Source: Serratia proteamaculans (lineage in GTDB: Bacteria > Pseudomonadota > Gammaproteobacteria > Enterobacterales > Enterobacteriaceae). Taken from it: a stretch of DNA of 64,000 nt. Within the stretch, counting starts at the first letter, position 1. Each line of letters opens with the position of its first letter. This document shows positions 45,220-53,551 of the stretch, in pieces. The notes under the pieces were generated by a model. That model saw only the letters and a list, made by a program, of their open reading frames with translations, searched no databases and was not told where the DNA came from. The translations under genes were made by a program, and so were the position numbers. The stretch covers positions 62,001 through 126,000 of the forward strand of contig NZ_WBKI01000001.1 in the NCBI RefSeq assembly GCF_008830365.1, written 5' to 3'.

Positions 45220-46427
45220 CCTGCTCTCCGTAACTGATTGGCGTCCCAGACTTTGCTTAACGCCGCCAGGAAATATTCCACGTCCTCATGAGTATGGGCA
45301 GAGGTCGGCGTAACGCGCAAACGCTCGCTACCGGCCGGAACTGTTGGCGCGTTCACCGGCTGTACGTAAATATCGTATTCATCGAGCAGCTGCTTGCTGA
45401 TGTGCTTGTTACGATGCGGATCGCCGACCAATACCGGCAGAATATGGCTGTCCTCCGAAACCAGCGGAATGCCGGCGGCGCGCAGACCGGATTTTAAATG
45501 GTCGATAATCGCCAGCAGGTGTTTGCGTTGGTTGTCATGCTCCAGGTTGTATTTGAAGCTGGCCAGAGCGGCCGCCACCACCGGGGCAGGAGACGAAGTG
45601 CTGAAGACAAACGCCGGCGACCAACTACGCACCGCCTCCACCACCACGCGGGGGGCGGCGATGTAGCCACCGGCCGCACCGTAAGATTTGCCAAAGCCGC
45701 CCTGAACAATGGTGATTTTTTCCAACAGGCCAAGCTGTTCGGCATAGCCCAGCCCGCGATGACCGTAAACGCCGGCGGAGTGGATTTCGTCCAGATAGGT
45801 CAGCGCCTGATATTGCTCAGCCAGTTCCACAATTTGCGCCAGCGGCGCAAAGTCACCGTCCATCGAATAGAGCGACTCGAAGGCGATCAGTTTGGGCCGA
45901 TGCGGATCTGCCGCCTGCAGCAGTTCGGCCAGATGCGCAACGTCATTGTGGCGAAAGATTTTTTTCTCCGCCTTGCTGTAGCGGATACCGTAAATCATGG
46001 AGGCGTGGTTCAGCTCATCGGAAAACACAATCAGATCGGGAATGGCATCACACAGAGTGGACAAGGTGGCGTCATTGGCACCGAAACCGGTAGTAAACAG
46101 CAGCGCCGACTCTTTGCCATAGGCGCTGGCCAACAGGGTTTCCAATTCACTGTGATAGACAGAAGTGCCGGAAATGCTGCGTGCGCCGCAGGTGCCCAGC
46201 CCGACGCGGTTCACCGCTTCGGTGGTGGCCAGAATGACTTTAGGGTGATGGCTCATCGCCAGATAGTCATTGGAGCACCAGACGTTCAGACGGCGCTCAC
46301 CGCCCTGACCGTGGCTGGTTGCCCAGGGTTTGTCCAGCACGCTGCGCTCCAGATTGAGGAACTCGCGGAAGCGGCCCTGTCTTTTGGTTTCGGCCAGTTT
46401 TTCTTCAAGAATGTTCAATACGCTCAT
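45216..46427 (-). CDS. Alpha-oxoamine synthase, 5-aminolevulinate synthase-like
   Basis: A 403-residue PLP enzyme collinear with alphaproteobacterial 5-aminolevulinate synthase. PLP Lys K247 (GGFGKSYGAAGGY), D213 (YLDEIH), H141 (LNHASMI) and the FRHND/FESLYSMDGD motifs are present. Acyl-CoA-contact positions are mixed: R21, N53 and I85 match ALAS, but Ala82 and Ser84 stand where Rhodobacter ALAS has Thr83 and Asn85, and the TLAKA-type lysine loop reads GFGKS. It condenses glycine or another amino acid with an acyl-CoA, releasing CO2. Gammaproteobacteria make haem through glutamyl-tRNA, so this copy is probably for a specialised product. AAGGA precedes the start. Confidence 0.88.
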   Translation of the reverse strand: MSVLNILEEKLAETKRQGRFREFLNLERSVLDKPWATSHGQGGERRLNVWCSNDYLAMSHHPKVILATTEAVNRVGLGTCGARSISGTSVYHSELETLLASAYGKESALLFTTGFGANDATLSTLCDAIPDLIVFSDELNHASMIYGIRYSKAEKKIFRHNDVAHLAELLQAADPHRPKLIAFESLYSMDGDFAPLAQIVELAEQYQALTYLDEIHSAGVYGHRGLGYAEQLGLLEKITIVQGGFGKSYGAAGGYIAAPRVVVEAVRSWSPAFVFSTSSPAPVVAAALASFKYNLEHDNQRKHLLAIIDHLKSGLRAAGIPLVSEDSHILPVLVGDPHRNKHISKQLLDEYDIYVQPVNAPTVPAGSERLRVTPTSAHTHEDVEYFLAALSKVWDANQLRRAG

Positions 46428-46442
46428 ACGAAGTTCCTTGCA

Positions 46443-47657
46443 TTAGAGGGCTTTAATAACCAATGAAACACCCTGGCCGACACCGACACACATTGTCACC
46501 AGCGCATTGTTTAACTGCCGAGCGTGAAGTTCCAGCGCGCTGGAAAGCACCAGCCGCGCGCCGGACATGCCCAGCGGATGCCCGAGGGCGATGGCGCCAC
46601 CGTTCGGGTTGACCCGCGTATCCTTGAAGTCGATACGCCAGCTTTGCAGCGTTGCCAGCACCTGTGCGGCAAACGCCTCATTAATTTCAATCACGTCAAA
46701 ATCATTCAGGGTAAAGCCGGTTCGTGCCAGCAGCCGGTCAGTAGCGGCGATCGGCCCAATGCCCATCAGTGAAGGGGCGACGCCGGCGCTGGCGCTGTCA
46801 CCAATCTCCGCCAGCGGTTGCAGCGACTTGCTTTTCACATAGCGGCCGCTGGCCAGCAGCAACACCGCGGCACCGTCATTGATGCCGGAGGCATTACCGG
46901 CGGTGACCGAACCCTCTGCGGTAAAGGCCGGCTTCAGCGCCTGTAATTTTTGCAGCGTGGTCTGCCGTGGGAACTCATCCTGTTCGAAGGTTTTGCGGGT
47001 TTTACGATCGGCCTGCACCTCAAGCGACGTTATTTCCCTGGCTAAACGGCCATTTTCGATCGCCCGCCAGGCCTTCTGCTGCGAGGCCAGGGCAAAAGCA
47101 TCCTGATCGTCGCGGGAAATCCTGTACTGCTGCGCGACGTTCTCCGCCGTTATGCCCAGCGGATCGCTGCCATAGCGCTGCGCCAACTGCGGATTGACAA
47201 AACGCCAGCCCAGCGTGGTGTCGTACAGTTTTACCCCCTTGTCGAAAGCCGTTTCGCTTTTGCCCATCACGTAGGGCGCGCGGCTCATGCTCTCCACACC
47301 ACCGGCCAGCACCAGATCGCTGAGGCCGCTTTTTATTTTTGCACTGGCGTAAATCACCGCATCCAGCCCGGAAGCACACAAACGGTTAAGGGTAATCGCC
47401 GGCACCCCCTGATCCAGACCGGAGAGCAGCGCCGCCATGCGGGCAACGTTACGGTTGTCTTCTCCGGCCTGATTGGCGCAGCCGAGGATCACTTCATCAA
47501 TATCCGCTTCGGTTTCGGGATGTCGTTGCAGCAGCGCCCGGATAATAGAGGCCGCCATATCGTCCGGACGAGTTAACGCCAGGCTACCGCCATAGGCGCC
47601 AATTGCCGTGCGCGTGCCGTCGATCAGATAGACTCCATCGTCTTTAATCGTCATCAT
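46443..47657 (-). CDS. Acetyl-CoA acetyltransferase/3-oxoadipyl-CoA thiolase family (PaaJ/PcaF-like)
   Basis: A 404-residue thiolase. Acyl-enzyme Cys94 in LNRLCASGLDA, INEAFAAQ, the His in GGAIALGHPLGMSGAR and the second Cys in TMCVGVGQG are all intact. Overall it is closest to PaaJ/PcaF (the stretches ILGCANQAGEDNRNVARMA and DTTLGWRFVNP), which join or split succinyl-CoA and acetyl-CoA via 3-oxoadipyl-CoA. It is separated by 15 bp from the synthase and 6 bp from the dehydrogenase. No phenylacetate or protocatechuate genes are nearby. Confidence 0.88.
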   Translation of the reverse strand: MMTIKDDGVYLIDGTRTAIGAYGGSLALTRPDDMAASIIRALLQRHPETEADIDEVILGCANQAGEDNRNVARMAALLSGLDQGVPAITLNRLCASGLDAVIYASAKIKSGLSDLVLAGGVESMSRAPYVMGKSETAFDKGVKLYDTTLGWRFVNPQLAQRYGSDPLGITAENVAQQYRISRDDQDAFALASQQKAWRAIENGRLAREITSLEVQADRKTRKTFEQDEFPRQTTLQKLQALKPAFTAEGSVTAGNASGINDGAAVLLLASGRYVKSKSLQPLAEIGDSASAGVAPSLMGIGPIAATDRLLARTGFTLNDFDVIEINEAFAAQVLATLQSWRIDFKDTRVNPNGGAIALGHPLGMSGARLVLSSALELHARQLNNALVTMCVGVGQGVSLVIKAL

Positions 47658-47663
47658 TTTTCC

Positions 47664-49193
47664 TTAGGGCGCGACGGCCAACTCGGGCCGGGGGATATTC
47701 AGCAATGAGTAATGCGGGTAGTAGCGGGCGGAATGCAGCAGTTGCGCCATATTATCCAGCGTCGCTTTCACGTTTTTTTGTCCGAGCTGCGCCAGCCAGG
47801 CAAAGATGCCATCGGCATAGTTAACACCCGCCACGGCGGCAATATCGATATCCGCCCGGCTGCAAACACCGCTCTCCACCATAATCACCGACTCATTGAT
47901 CAGACTGCTCAGAACCCGGGCGACGATCAGACCTGGGGAGTCTTTAATAAACTCCACCTGCGGGATCAACGTTTGCAGCAGCGACAGAAACAGCGCTTTA
48001 TTGGCTTCGGCTGCGTCCTGATTGTGGGCGGCCACCAGATAGGTGGTATCGCTGTAATTCAGTGCGGCGTCGATCACAAAGGTGTCGAGATCGGTCAATT
48101 CAGCAAGCAGATTGGCGGTGCGACCGTCGGTGATTTTGACGGCCAATGCGTCATTCACCCGGATAAAGCGTCCGAGCATTGGCCGTTCCGGCTGGTGAAT
48201 AATCTGCAGCGTTGGCCAAATAGCCAAGGCGCGCTGTTGCAGCAGGTCAAACAGGGTATGTTCGCCATAAAAATGCAGGGAAGTCAGCGTGTCGTTGCTT
48301 GCGTCGAGGGGGTTAGATTCGGCAGAAGGGGCAGCAAAAAAGGATCGGCCGTTTTTCTTCCCCAGTAACCCGGCATCCACCAACGAACGTTGCAAATGGC
48401 CGGGGGTATAGCGGGGCTCGTATTGCATATCCTGCCAAATCTGGCTGCTGACCTGATAGTTAATATCCTGGCCGATAAAATCGGTCAGCTCTAAAGGGCC
48501 CATGCGAAAGTGGCCACCGGCCTTGAGAGCTCGGTCGATCTGCGGTGCCAATGCTACGTTTTCTTCCAACAACCGGAATCCTTCCAGATAAAAAGGCCGT
48601 GCCATCCGGTTGACGATAAAACCCGGTGTGGCTTTGCAGACCACAAACTGTTTGCCTAGCGCCGTCACCAACTGCTGGCAACGCAGGCTGGTGGCCCGGC
48701 TGGTAAAGTAAGACGGAATAATTTCGATCAGTTTCATCAGCGGGGCCGGATTGAAGAAGTGCAGGCCGATAAAACGGGCGTTGTTTTCGACGCCTGCCGC
48801 CAGCTTATTCAACGACAGCGATGAAGTGTTGGTGGCGATAATGGCCTCTTTTTTCACCGTGGCCGCAATCGCCGCGAGGATCTCATGCTTGGTGGTCTCA
48901 TGCTCCGCGATGGTTTCAATCACCAGATCGCTGTCGGCGATAGCATCGAAAATGGGAGAGAAAACCAGGTTGGCCAATATCTCGCCTTTTTTCTGCGGGC
49001 TTATTTTCCCGTCATCTATTTTCTTATCCAGGTCACGGATAATATAGTCCCTGGCCTGATTCAGATTATTATCGCTACGATTATAAAGCAGGGTTCGTAT
49101 GCCATTCTGCGCCAGAAGATAGGCAATACCTCTGCCCATGGTTCCGGCACCAATAACAGCGACCGAATGGATTGCCGAATTATTCTCTGCCAT
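47664..49193 (-). CDS. 3-hydroxyacyl-CoA dehydrogenase (PaaH-type)
   Basis: 509 residues. N-terminal NAD-binding domain with VAVIGAGTMGRGIAYLLAQNG (about 11-31) and ATNTSSLSLNKLA; catalytic His in RFIGLHFFNPAPLMKLIEII; then two tandem C-terminal 3HCDH domains, the PaaH/PaaC layout. It reduces 3-oxoacyl-CoA or oxidises 3-hydroxyacyl-CoA. ATG 49193 follows GGGGATTTTT and gives the usual N-terminus; upstream in-frame codons add a poor leader. It is the first gene of the five-gene operon, divergent from the luxR gene. Confidence 0.88.
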   Translation of the reverse strand: MAENNSAIHSVAVIGAGTMGRGIAYLLAQNGIRTLLYNRSDNNLNQARDYIIRDLDKKIDDGKISPQKKGEILANLVFSPIFDAIADSDLVIETIAEHETTKHEILAAIAATVKKEAIIATNTSSLSLNKLAAGVENNARFIGLHFFNPAPLMKLIEIIPSYFTSRATSLRCQQLVTALGKQFVVCKATPGFIVNRMARPFYLEGFRLLEENVALAPQIDRALKAGGHFRMGPLELTDFIGQDINYQVSSQIWQDMQYEPRYTPGHLQRSLVDAGLLGKKNGRSFFAAPSAESNPLDASNDTLTSLHFYGEHTLFDLLQQRALAIWPTLQIIHQPERPMLGRFIRVNDALAVKITDGRTANLLAELTDLDTFVIDAALNYSDTTYLVAAHNQDAAEANKALFLSLLQTLIPQVEFIKDSPGLIVARVLSSLINESVIMVESGVCSRADIDIAAVAGVNYADGIFAWLAQLGQKNVKATLDNMAQLLHSARYYPHYSLLNIPRPELAVAP

Positions 49194-49540
49194 AAAAATC
49201 CCCGTGAGTATTTTTCTGCCTTGCGAAATTCGCAAATGCTTATAATTTATTCGGATTTAAAAAGCACCAGGTGCCTATGGCGAAGGTAATGGGCAGAGCT
49301 GCCAGTGTCTAACGGTAGAAGTGACAGGTTTACAATAAATCGGCTTTATGTTATTCGCGTGATTTCCGCTATTAATGCTATTTAAAGGCGTTATTTATTA
49401 ATATCCGAGCAGGCATAGCTGTTTTTGATATAGGCATGGTACTTTTTATACTATGAAACGGCTGTTGCCGCTCCGAGCCCTCCACTATAGTTAATCTTAC
49501 TTATCGATAACCCGGTGCGGCTTTCTGGAGAACCTGTTTT
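49194..49540. promoter_or_regulatory. Divergent control region between the oxoamine-synthase operon and luxR
   Basis: 347 bp without a gene. Two short inverted repeats lie on the operon side: GCACC-A-GGTGC (49264-49274) and GGCAG-AG-CTGCC (49292-49303). A TATAAT-like minus-strand sequence is near 49240. The repeats are placed where a regulator could act on the operon promoter, but neither is a textbook lux box. Confidence 0.45.
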
Positions 49541-50257
49541 ATGGACACCCACCTTCAGCCTTTGATGGATGCCTTACTGACCCGTCTGCCAGACCGCGAG
49601 GCTTTTTTAAGCCAGCTGGAACCTTGTGCCCAGGCGTTGGGTTTTGAATACTTTTCTTACACGGTCTTTTCCTGCTACCCGGCCAGCCGACCCAAAATGC
49701 TGATAGAGGGCAATTTCCCCGATTCCTACCTGGAGGACTACCGCAAGCTGCGGGTCTACTTGCAGGATCCGGTGATTGAGCAGGCCCACCACTCTACGCT
49801 GCAATTTTATTGGGATGAACACTTCTACCAGGACAAGCCAGAACTGTGGTGGCGTATGGCCCAGTTTGGTATTCGCGAAGGCTGGTCGCAGTCGGTCAAG
49901 GATTGCTATGGCCGACTGGGCATTCTCACCTTTGCCGGAAAAAGCATTCCCGCTCAGTCGCCGCAGGCCAGTGCGCGTAACGAAACCTTTTTCCTGTGGT
50001 TGGCACAGATGGTTCATAAAACGCTGCGTGAAGCATTAATCTCGGTGAACGACGAGGCAATCAAAGATGTGCTGACGCTGCGCGAGAAGGATATTTTGCG
50101 TTGGTGCAGCGAAGGCAAAACCTCAGAAGAAACCGCTCTGTTAATGGGGCTGAGTGAGCGGACGGTGAATTTCCACATTGGCAATTCGATTAAAAAACTG
50201 TCGGTGGCCAATAAAACTGCCGCCACGGCGAAAGCGGTGTATTTACAGCTTATTTAA
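49541..50257 (+). CDS. LuxR-family autoinducer-binding regulator (solo)
   Basis: 238 residues. Autoinducer-binding domain at about 20-160 and a LuxR/FixJ HTH at about 170-235 (LTLREKDILRWCSEGKTSEETALLMGLSERTVNFHIGNSIKKL), with the conserved Glu, Leu and Gly of the family. At the six ligand-pocket positions it has Y63, Y67, D76, P77, W91 and a Gly (around 114), against W-Y-D-P-W-G in acyl-homoserine-lactone receptors; the first Trp is Tyr. No luxI is in the window. It is divergent from the oxoamine-synthase operon, which it probably controls. Start follows GGAGAACC. Confidence 0.9.
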   Translation: MDTHLQPLMDALLTRLPDREAFLSQLEPCAQALGFEYFSYTVFSCYPASRPKMLIEGNFPDSYLEDYRKLRVYLQDPVIEQAHHSTLQFYWDEHFYQDKPELWWRMAQFGIREGWSQSVKDCYGRLGILTFAGKSIPAQSPQASARNETFFLWLAQMVHKTLREALISVNDEAIKDVLTLREKDILRWCSEGKTSEETALLMGLSERTVNFHIGNSIKKLSVANKTAATAKAVYLQLI

Positions 50258-50434
50258 CCCGGTTTGAAATAATTAAGCGGCTAGCCGTTAGACATGTGAT
50301 GTTTATATTTTGTTAAATAAGGAATTATCCTAACCAGTATTTACCGCCGATCACAAAAGCGCGAGAAAGCGGTTCACCCTTATCCTGCCCGGCAGTACCC
50401 TGTAGTTACCAAGGTGACATAGAAGGGATGTGAT

Positions 50435-50863
50435 ATGTACAAGACCATATTAGTGCCGATAGATATTGAAGAAGATCTGTTGACCGAGCATGCGCTGGAA
50501 CATGTTGAGTACCTGGCGAAAATATCCGGTGCCAAAGTGCATTTCTTCCATGCGTTGCCGGATGCCTCGGCATTCGTTACCGCTTATTCTTTCGGTATCA
50601 AGGAGTTTGAGAATCAGGCGGAAGTGAAGGCGGTAGATAAACTCAAGAAGATCATGTCGGAAATCGACATTCCCCTGGATCGTCTGGATTACACCATCAG
50701 CTTTGGTTCACCGCGCGATGAGGTACTGCAGCTGGCGGATGAGATCGGAGCCGATCTGATCATCATCGGCTCGCGTCGCCCGAGTGTAAAAACCTACCTG
50801 TTGGGTTCCAACGCCGCAGCCATTGTGCGCCACGCCAATATCTCGGTGATGGTGGTCAGATAA
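50435..50863 (+). CDS. Universal stress protein (UspA family)
   Basis: 142 residues. Starts MYKTILVPIDIEEDLLTEHALEHVEYLAK and ends with the nucleotide-binding motif IIIGSRRPSVKTYLLGSNAAAIVRHANISVMVVR (G-2x-G-9x-G-S type), of the UspF/UspG type that binds ATP. It may respond to stationary phase or stress. It lies downstream of luxR with its own 177-bp upstream gap. Confidence 0.92.
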   Translation: MYKTILVPIDIEEDLLTEHALEHVEYLAKISGAKVHFFHALPDASAFVTAYSFGIKEFENQAEVKAVDKLKKIMSEIDIPLDRLDYTISFGSPRDEVLQLADEIGADLIIIGSRRPSVKTYLLGSNAAAIVRHANISVMVVR

Positions 50864-50875
50864 TCTTTTCAAATC

Positions 50876-50902
50876 AGGCCCGCAGTATTGAACTGCGGGC
50901 CT
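50876..50902. terminator. Bidirectional terminator between usp and the Ldh2-type gene
   Basis: AGGCCCGCAGT-ATTGA-ACTGCGGGCCT, an 11-bp perfect stem between convergent genes. Confidence 0.8.
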
Positions 50903-50909
50903 GTCTCAT

Positions 50910-51923
50910 TCAGCGGCAGAGCGCCACAATCTCGTCATACAGCGTCTGCGGCAAGCTAATGCCGTGCTGCTCGCTGTACTGCCGCCGCTGAAAACGCCGT
51001 TCCCCCGGAATACGCGCCCCTTGCTCGCTCATATCTGCGAATAAGGTTTCTGCCCTGGCCAAATGTGCCGCCTTGTCCGCCCCCAGAAAACGATCGGGAT
51101 CCATCGCGATAATCAGCTCGCCGCCGTAAGGGGAGGAGCCGGTCTGCCGATCGTAGGCCAGCGACTCCTTACTGGTCATATCGCCAATCAACGGCCCGGC
51201 GATCAGCTCCACCATCGCCGCCAGCGCTGAACCCTTATGCCCGCCAAAGGTCAGCATCGCCCCCTGCAACACGCTGGCCGCATCGGTGGAAGGCTCTCCT
51301 TGTTGATCGATGCCCCAACCCGGCGGCAGCGGCGTACCGGCGCGGCGATGCAGCTCGATTTCACCGCGTGCCGCCGCGCTGGTGGCCATATCGAAAATAA
51401 AGGGCGGGCGCTGCGGGCGCGGCCAGCCGAAGGCAATCGGATTGGTACCAAACAGCGGCCGGGTTCCTCCTGCCGGCGTGACCCAGGCATGGCTGGGGGT
51501 ACAGGCCAGTGCCACCAGGCCCCGATCGGTCAGGGGTTCGATATCGGCCCACAACGCCGAGTAATGTACACAGTGATTAATCGCCAGTGCAGCTATGCCG
51601 TTAGTGCGCACCTTATCGATAAACGCCGGCAGCGCGGTACGGTAGGCCAGCAGCGAAAAAGCATCGTGAGCATCCACCCGCAGGATGGCTGGGGCTTGAT
51701 CGACCAGCGTCGGGAGTGCATCGGCGGATACCTTACCGGCCAGCAGCGAACGCACGCAGCCAAGTACCCGATACAAACCATGCGAGGCGCAGCCGTCGCG
51801 TTCACCGGCCGTTACATTCTGCGCGACGGCATCGGCATGTTCGGCACTGAAACCGTTGCTGCGCAATGCGCGCAATGCTAGTTCATAGGCTTCTTTCAGC
51901 GTCAGACTCTGGGTTTGCGTCAT
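50910..51923 (-). CDS. Ldh2-family NAD(P)-dependent oxidoreductase (pyrroline-2-carboxylate reductase type)
   Basis: A 337-residue malate/L-lactate dehydrogenase-2 family protein: AVAQNVTAGERDGCASHGLYRVLGCVRSL, AINHCVHYSALWADIEPLTDRGLVALACTPSHAWVTPAGGTRPLFGTNPIAFGWPRP, and FGGHKGSALAAMVELIAGPLIGDM. Relatives reduce delta-1-pyrroline- or piperideine-2-carboxylate, or oxidise ureidoglycolate or 2-hydroxy acids. At the end of a hydroxyproline cluster, a pyrroline-2-carboxylate reductase role (for 3-hydroxyproline or proline side products) is likely. Confidence 0.8.
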   Translation of the reverse strand: MTQTQSLTLKEAYELALRALRSNGFSAEHADAVAQNVTAGERDGCASHGLYRVLGCVRSLLAGKVSADALPTLVDQAPAILRVDAHDAFSLLAYRTALPAFIDKVRTNGIAALAINHCVHYSALWADIEPLTDRGLVALACTPSHAWVTPAGGTRPLFGTNPIAFGWPRPQRPPFIFDMATSAAARGEIELHRRAGTPLPPGWGIDQQGEPSTDAASVLQGAMLTFGGHKGSALAAMVELIAGPLIGDMTSKESLAYDRQTGSSPYGGELIIAMDPDRFLGADKAAHLARAETLFADMSEQGARIPGERRFQRRQYSEQHGISLPQTLYDEIVALCR

Positions 51924-51941
51924 TACATATCTCCTTTACGG

Positions 51942-53507
51942 TTACTCTTCCTCATCACCGGCAAAATTTGCCTGAGGTAAACAGGTATAGGCGCCCCAGT
52001 AATAGATTGCCAACGCAATGACCGCCACCGTGAGGGTGTCCCACGGGTGGCCAATGGCATTAATTCCACCAAAACTGCCGAGGTAGGACGCGACAATGAT
52101 CAAGGCGTAGAAGGCAATCAGCCACAGCGACGACCAAATCTGTTGCTTCAGGCTGACGGCGTGGGTTGGCACCTTGTTTTTGAACAGGATATAAACCACA
52201 AACATTAGGATCTGTAGGCCGAGCAGCCAGGACACGGTATTCCAGCCGGACCAGTAAACGATCAGCGCTGAAATGATAAATGATACCGGGCCGAGCACGC
52301 AGAACCCGCGCACGAAGAAGGGACGCGGCAGATCCGGCGCATTGCGACGCAGACCGGCAGCGGTGACCGGTGCAATGGCGTAACTCAGCACCAGCGCGGC
52401 GGACACCACGCCGATCAGCTTCTCCCAGGAGGGGAAGGGCAGCGTCCAGAAGATCGACAGTGCAAAGGTCAGCCACAGCGCAGGGCGTGGAATACCGGAT
52501 TCACCGTCGACGCGGGTAAAGATCTTAAAGAAGGTACCTGCACGGGCCCAGCCGTACACCACGCGTGGGGTGGCGTTCATGTAAATATTGCCGGTGCCGC
52601 TCGGTGAGATAATCGCATCGCTCACCACCAGAAACGCCAGCCAGCCCATACCCAGGGTGATGGCGATGTCACGATAAGGCAGGGAAAATTGCTGGCTGAT
52701 ACCGGCCCAGCCACCGCTCAGCATTTCGCTGGGAATACTGCCGAGGAAGGCCACCTGCAACAGCACGTAAATGATGGTGGACAACACCACCGACAGGATC
52801 AGCGCGATAGGAATGGTGCGCTGCGGATTTTGCACCTCGCTGGCGACCGAGATGATCGGCGTCAGGCCCAGATAAGCGAAGATAATCCCCCCGGCGGAAA
52901 TGGCCGCTTCCACCCCGGCGGAGCCAAAGGGCGCAAACCCCTGACTGTGCAGATTTTCGGGTTTGAAGAAGCTGAACAGCACCACAATCACCAGCAATGG
53001 AACCACGAATTTAATCACGCTGATCAGATTGTTGGATTTGGCAAAAGTTTTGACGCTGTAGTAATTCAGGGCGAAGAAAAAGCACAGCAGCAGGAGCTGG
53101 ACCAGCCAGCCGATCAGCGTCGGGTTACCTGAGCCGGGCTGGCTCAGAAAGGGAAACCAGGCGGCGGCGTACTGGCGGGCCGCGACGATCTCAATCGATA
53201 TCAGGCTGGAGAAGGCGATAAGGGTAATAAACCCCAGCAGATAGCCCATCAGTTCGCCGTGGGAGAACACCGGGTAGCGGATAATGCCGCCGGCACGGGG
53301 CAGCGCAGCACCCAGTTCACAGTAAACAATGCCCAGCAACAGCACGGCTAAACCGCCGATCAGCCAGGAGTAGATGCCGGCGGGACCGGCGATGGAGGAG
53401 ACGTGGCTGGCAGCAAACAGCCAGCCGGAACCAAAAATTGCGCCCAGGCCGATAAACGTCAAATCGGTGAGCGTAAGCTGCTTCTTGAATTTGCCTTGGG
53501 TTGTCAT
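51942..53507 (-). CDS. APC-family amino acid permease (probable hydroxyproline/proline uptake)
   Basis: 521 residues with about twelve to fourteen helices and the APC N-terminal motif LTDLTFIGLGAIFGSGWLFAASHVSSIAGPAGIYSWLIGGLAVLLLGIVYCELGAALPRAGG. It lies in the middle of the hydroxyproline catabolic genes on the same strand as the dehydrogenase, deaminase and Ldh2 genes, so uptake of hydroxyproline or a related imino acid is inferred. No direct substrate evidence. Confidence 0.82.
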   Translation of the reverse strand: MTTQGKFKKQLTLTDLTFIGLGAIFGSGWLFAASHVSSIAGPAGIYSWLIGGLAVLLLGIVYCELGAALPRAGGIIRYPVFSHGELMGYLLGFITLIAFSSLISIEIVAARQYAAAWFPFLSQPGSGNPTLIGWLVQLLLLCFFFALNYYSVKTFAKSNNLISVIKFVVPLLVIVVLFSFFKPENLHSQGFAPFGSAGVEAAISAGGIIFAYLGLTPIISVASEVQNPQRTIPIALILSVVLSTIIYVLLQVAFLGSIPSEMLSGGWAGISQQFSLPYRDIAITLGMGWLAFLVVSDAIISPSGTGNIYMNATPRVVYGWARAGTFFKIFTRVDGESGIPRPALWLTFALSIFWTLPFPSWEKLIGVVSAALVLSYAIAPVTAAGLRRNAPDLPRPFFVRGFCVLGPVSFIISALIVYWSGWNTVSWLLGLQILMFVVYILFKNKVPTHAVSLKQQIWSSLWLIAFYALIIVASYLGSFGGINAIGHPWDTLTVAVIALAIYYWGAYTCLPQANFAGDEEE

Positions 53508-53551
53508 GGATTTACCCTTTTGTTATTAGGTGGCATGCAGATGCGGCCGGG

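Noticed and set aside
45216-46427. Considered a haem-pathway hemA of the ALAS type
   Set aside because: Enterobacteria use glutamyl-tRNA reductase, and the operon partners are acyl-CoA enzymes and an exporter.
45498-46466. 322-codon plus-strand open frame opposite the oxoamine synthase
   Set aside because: Antisense shadow; the minus-strand protein has the full set of PLP-enzyme motifs.
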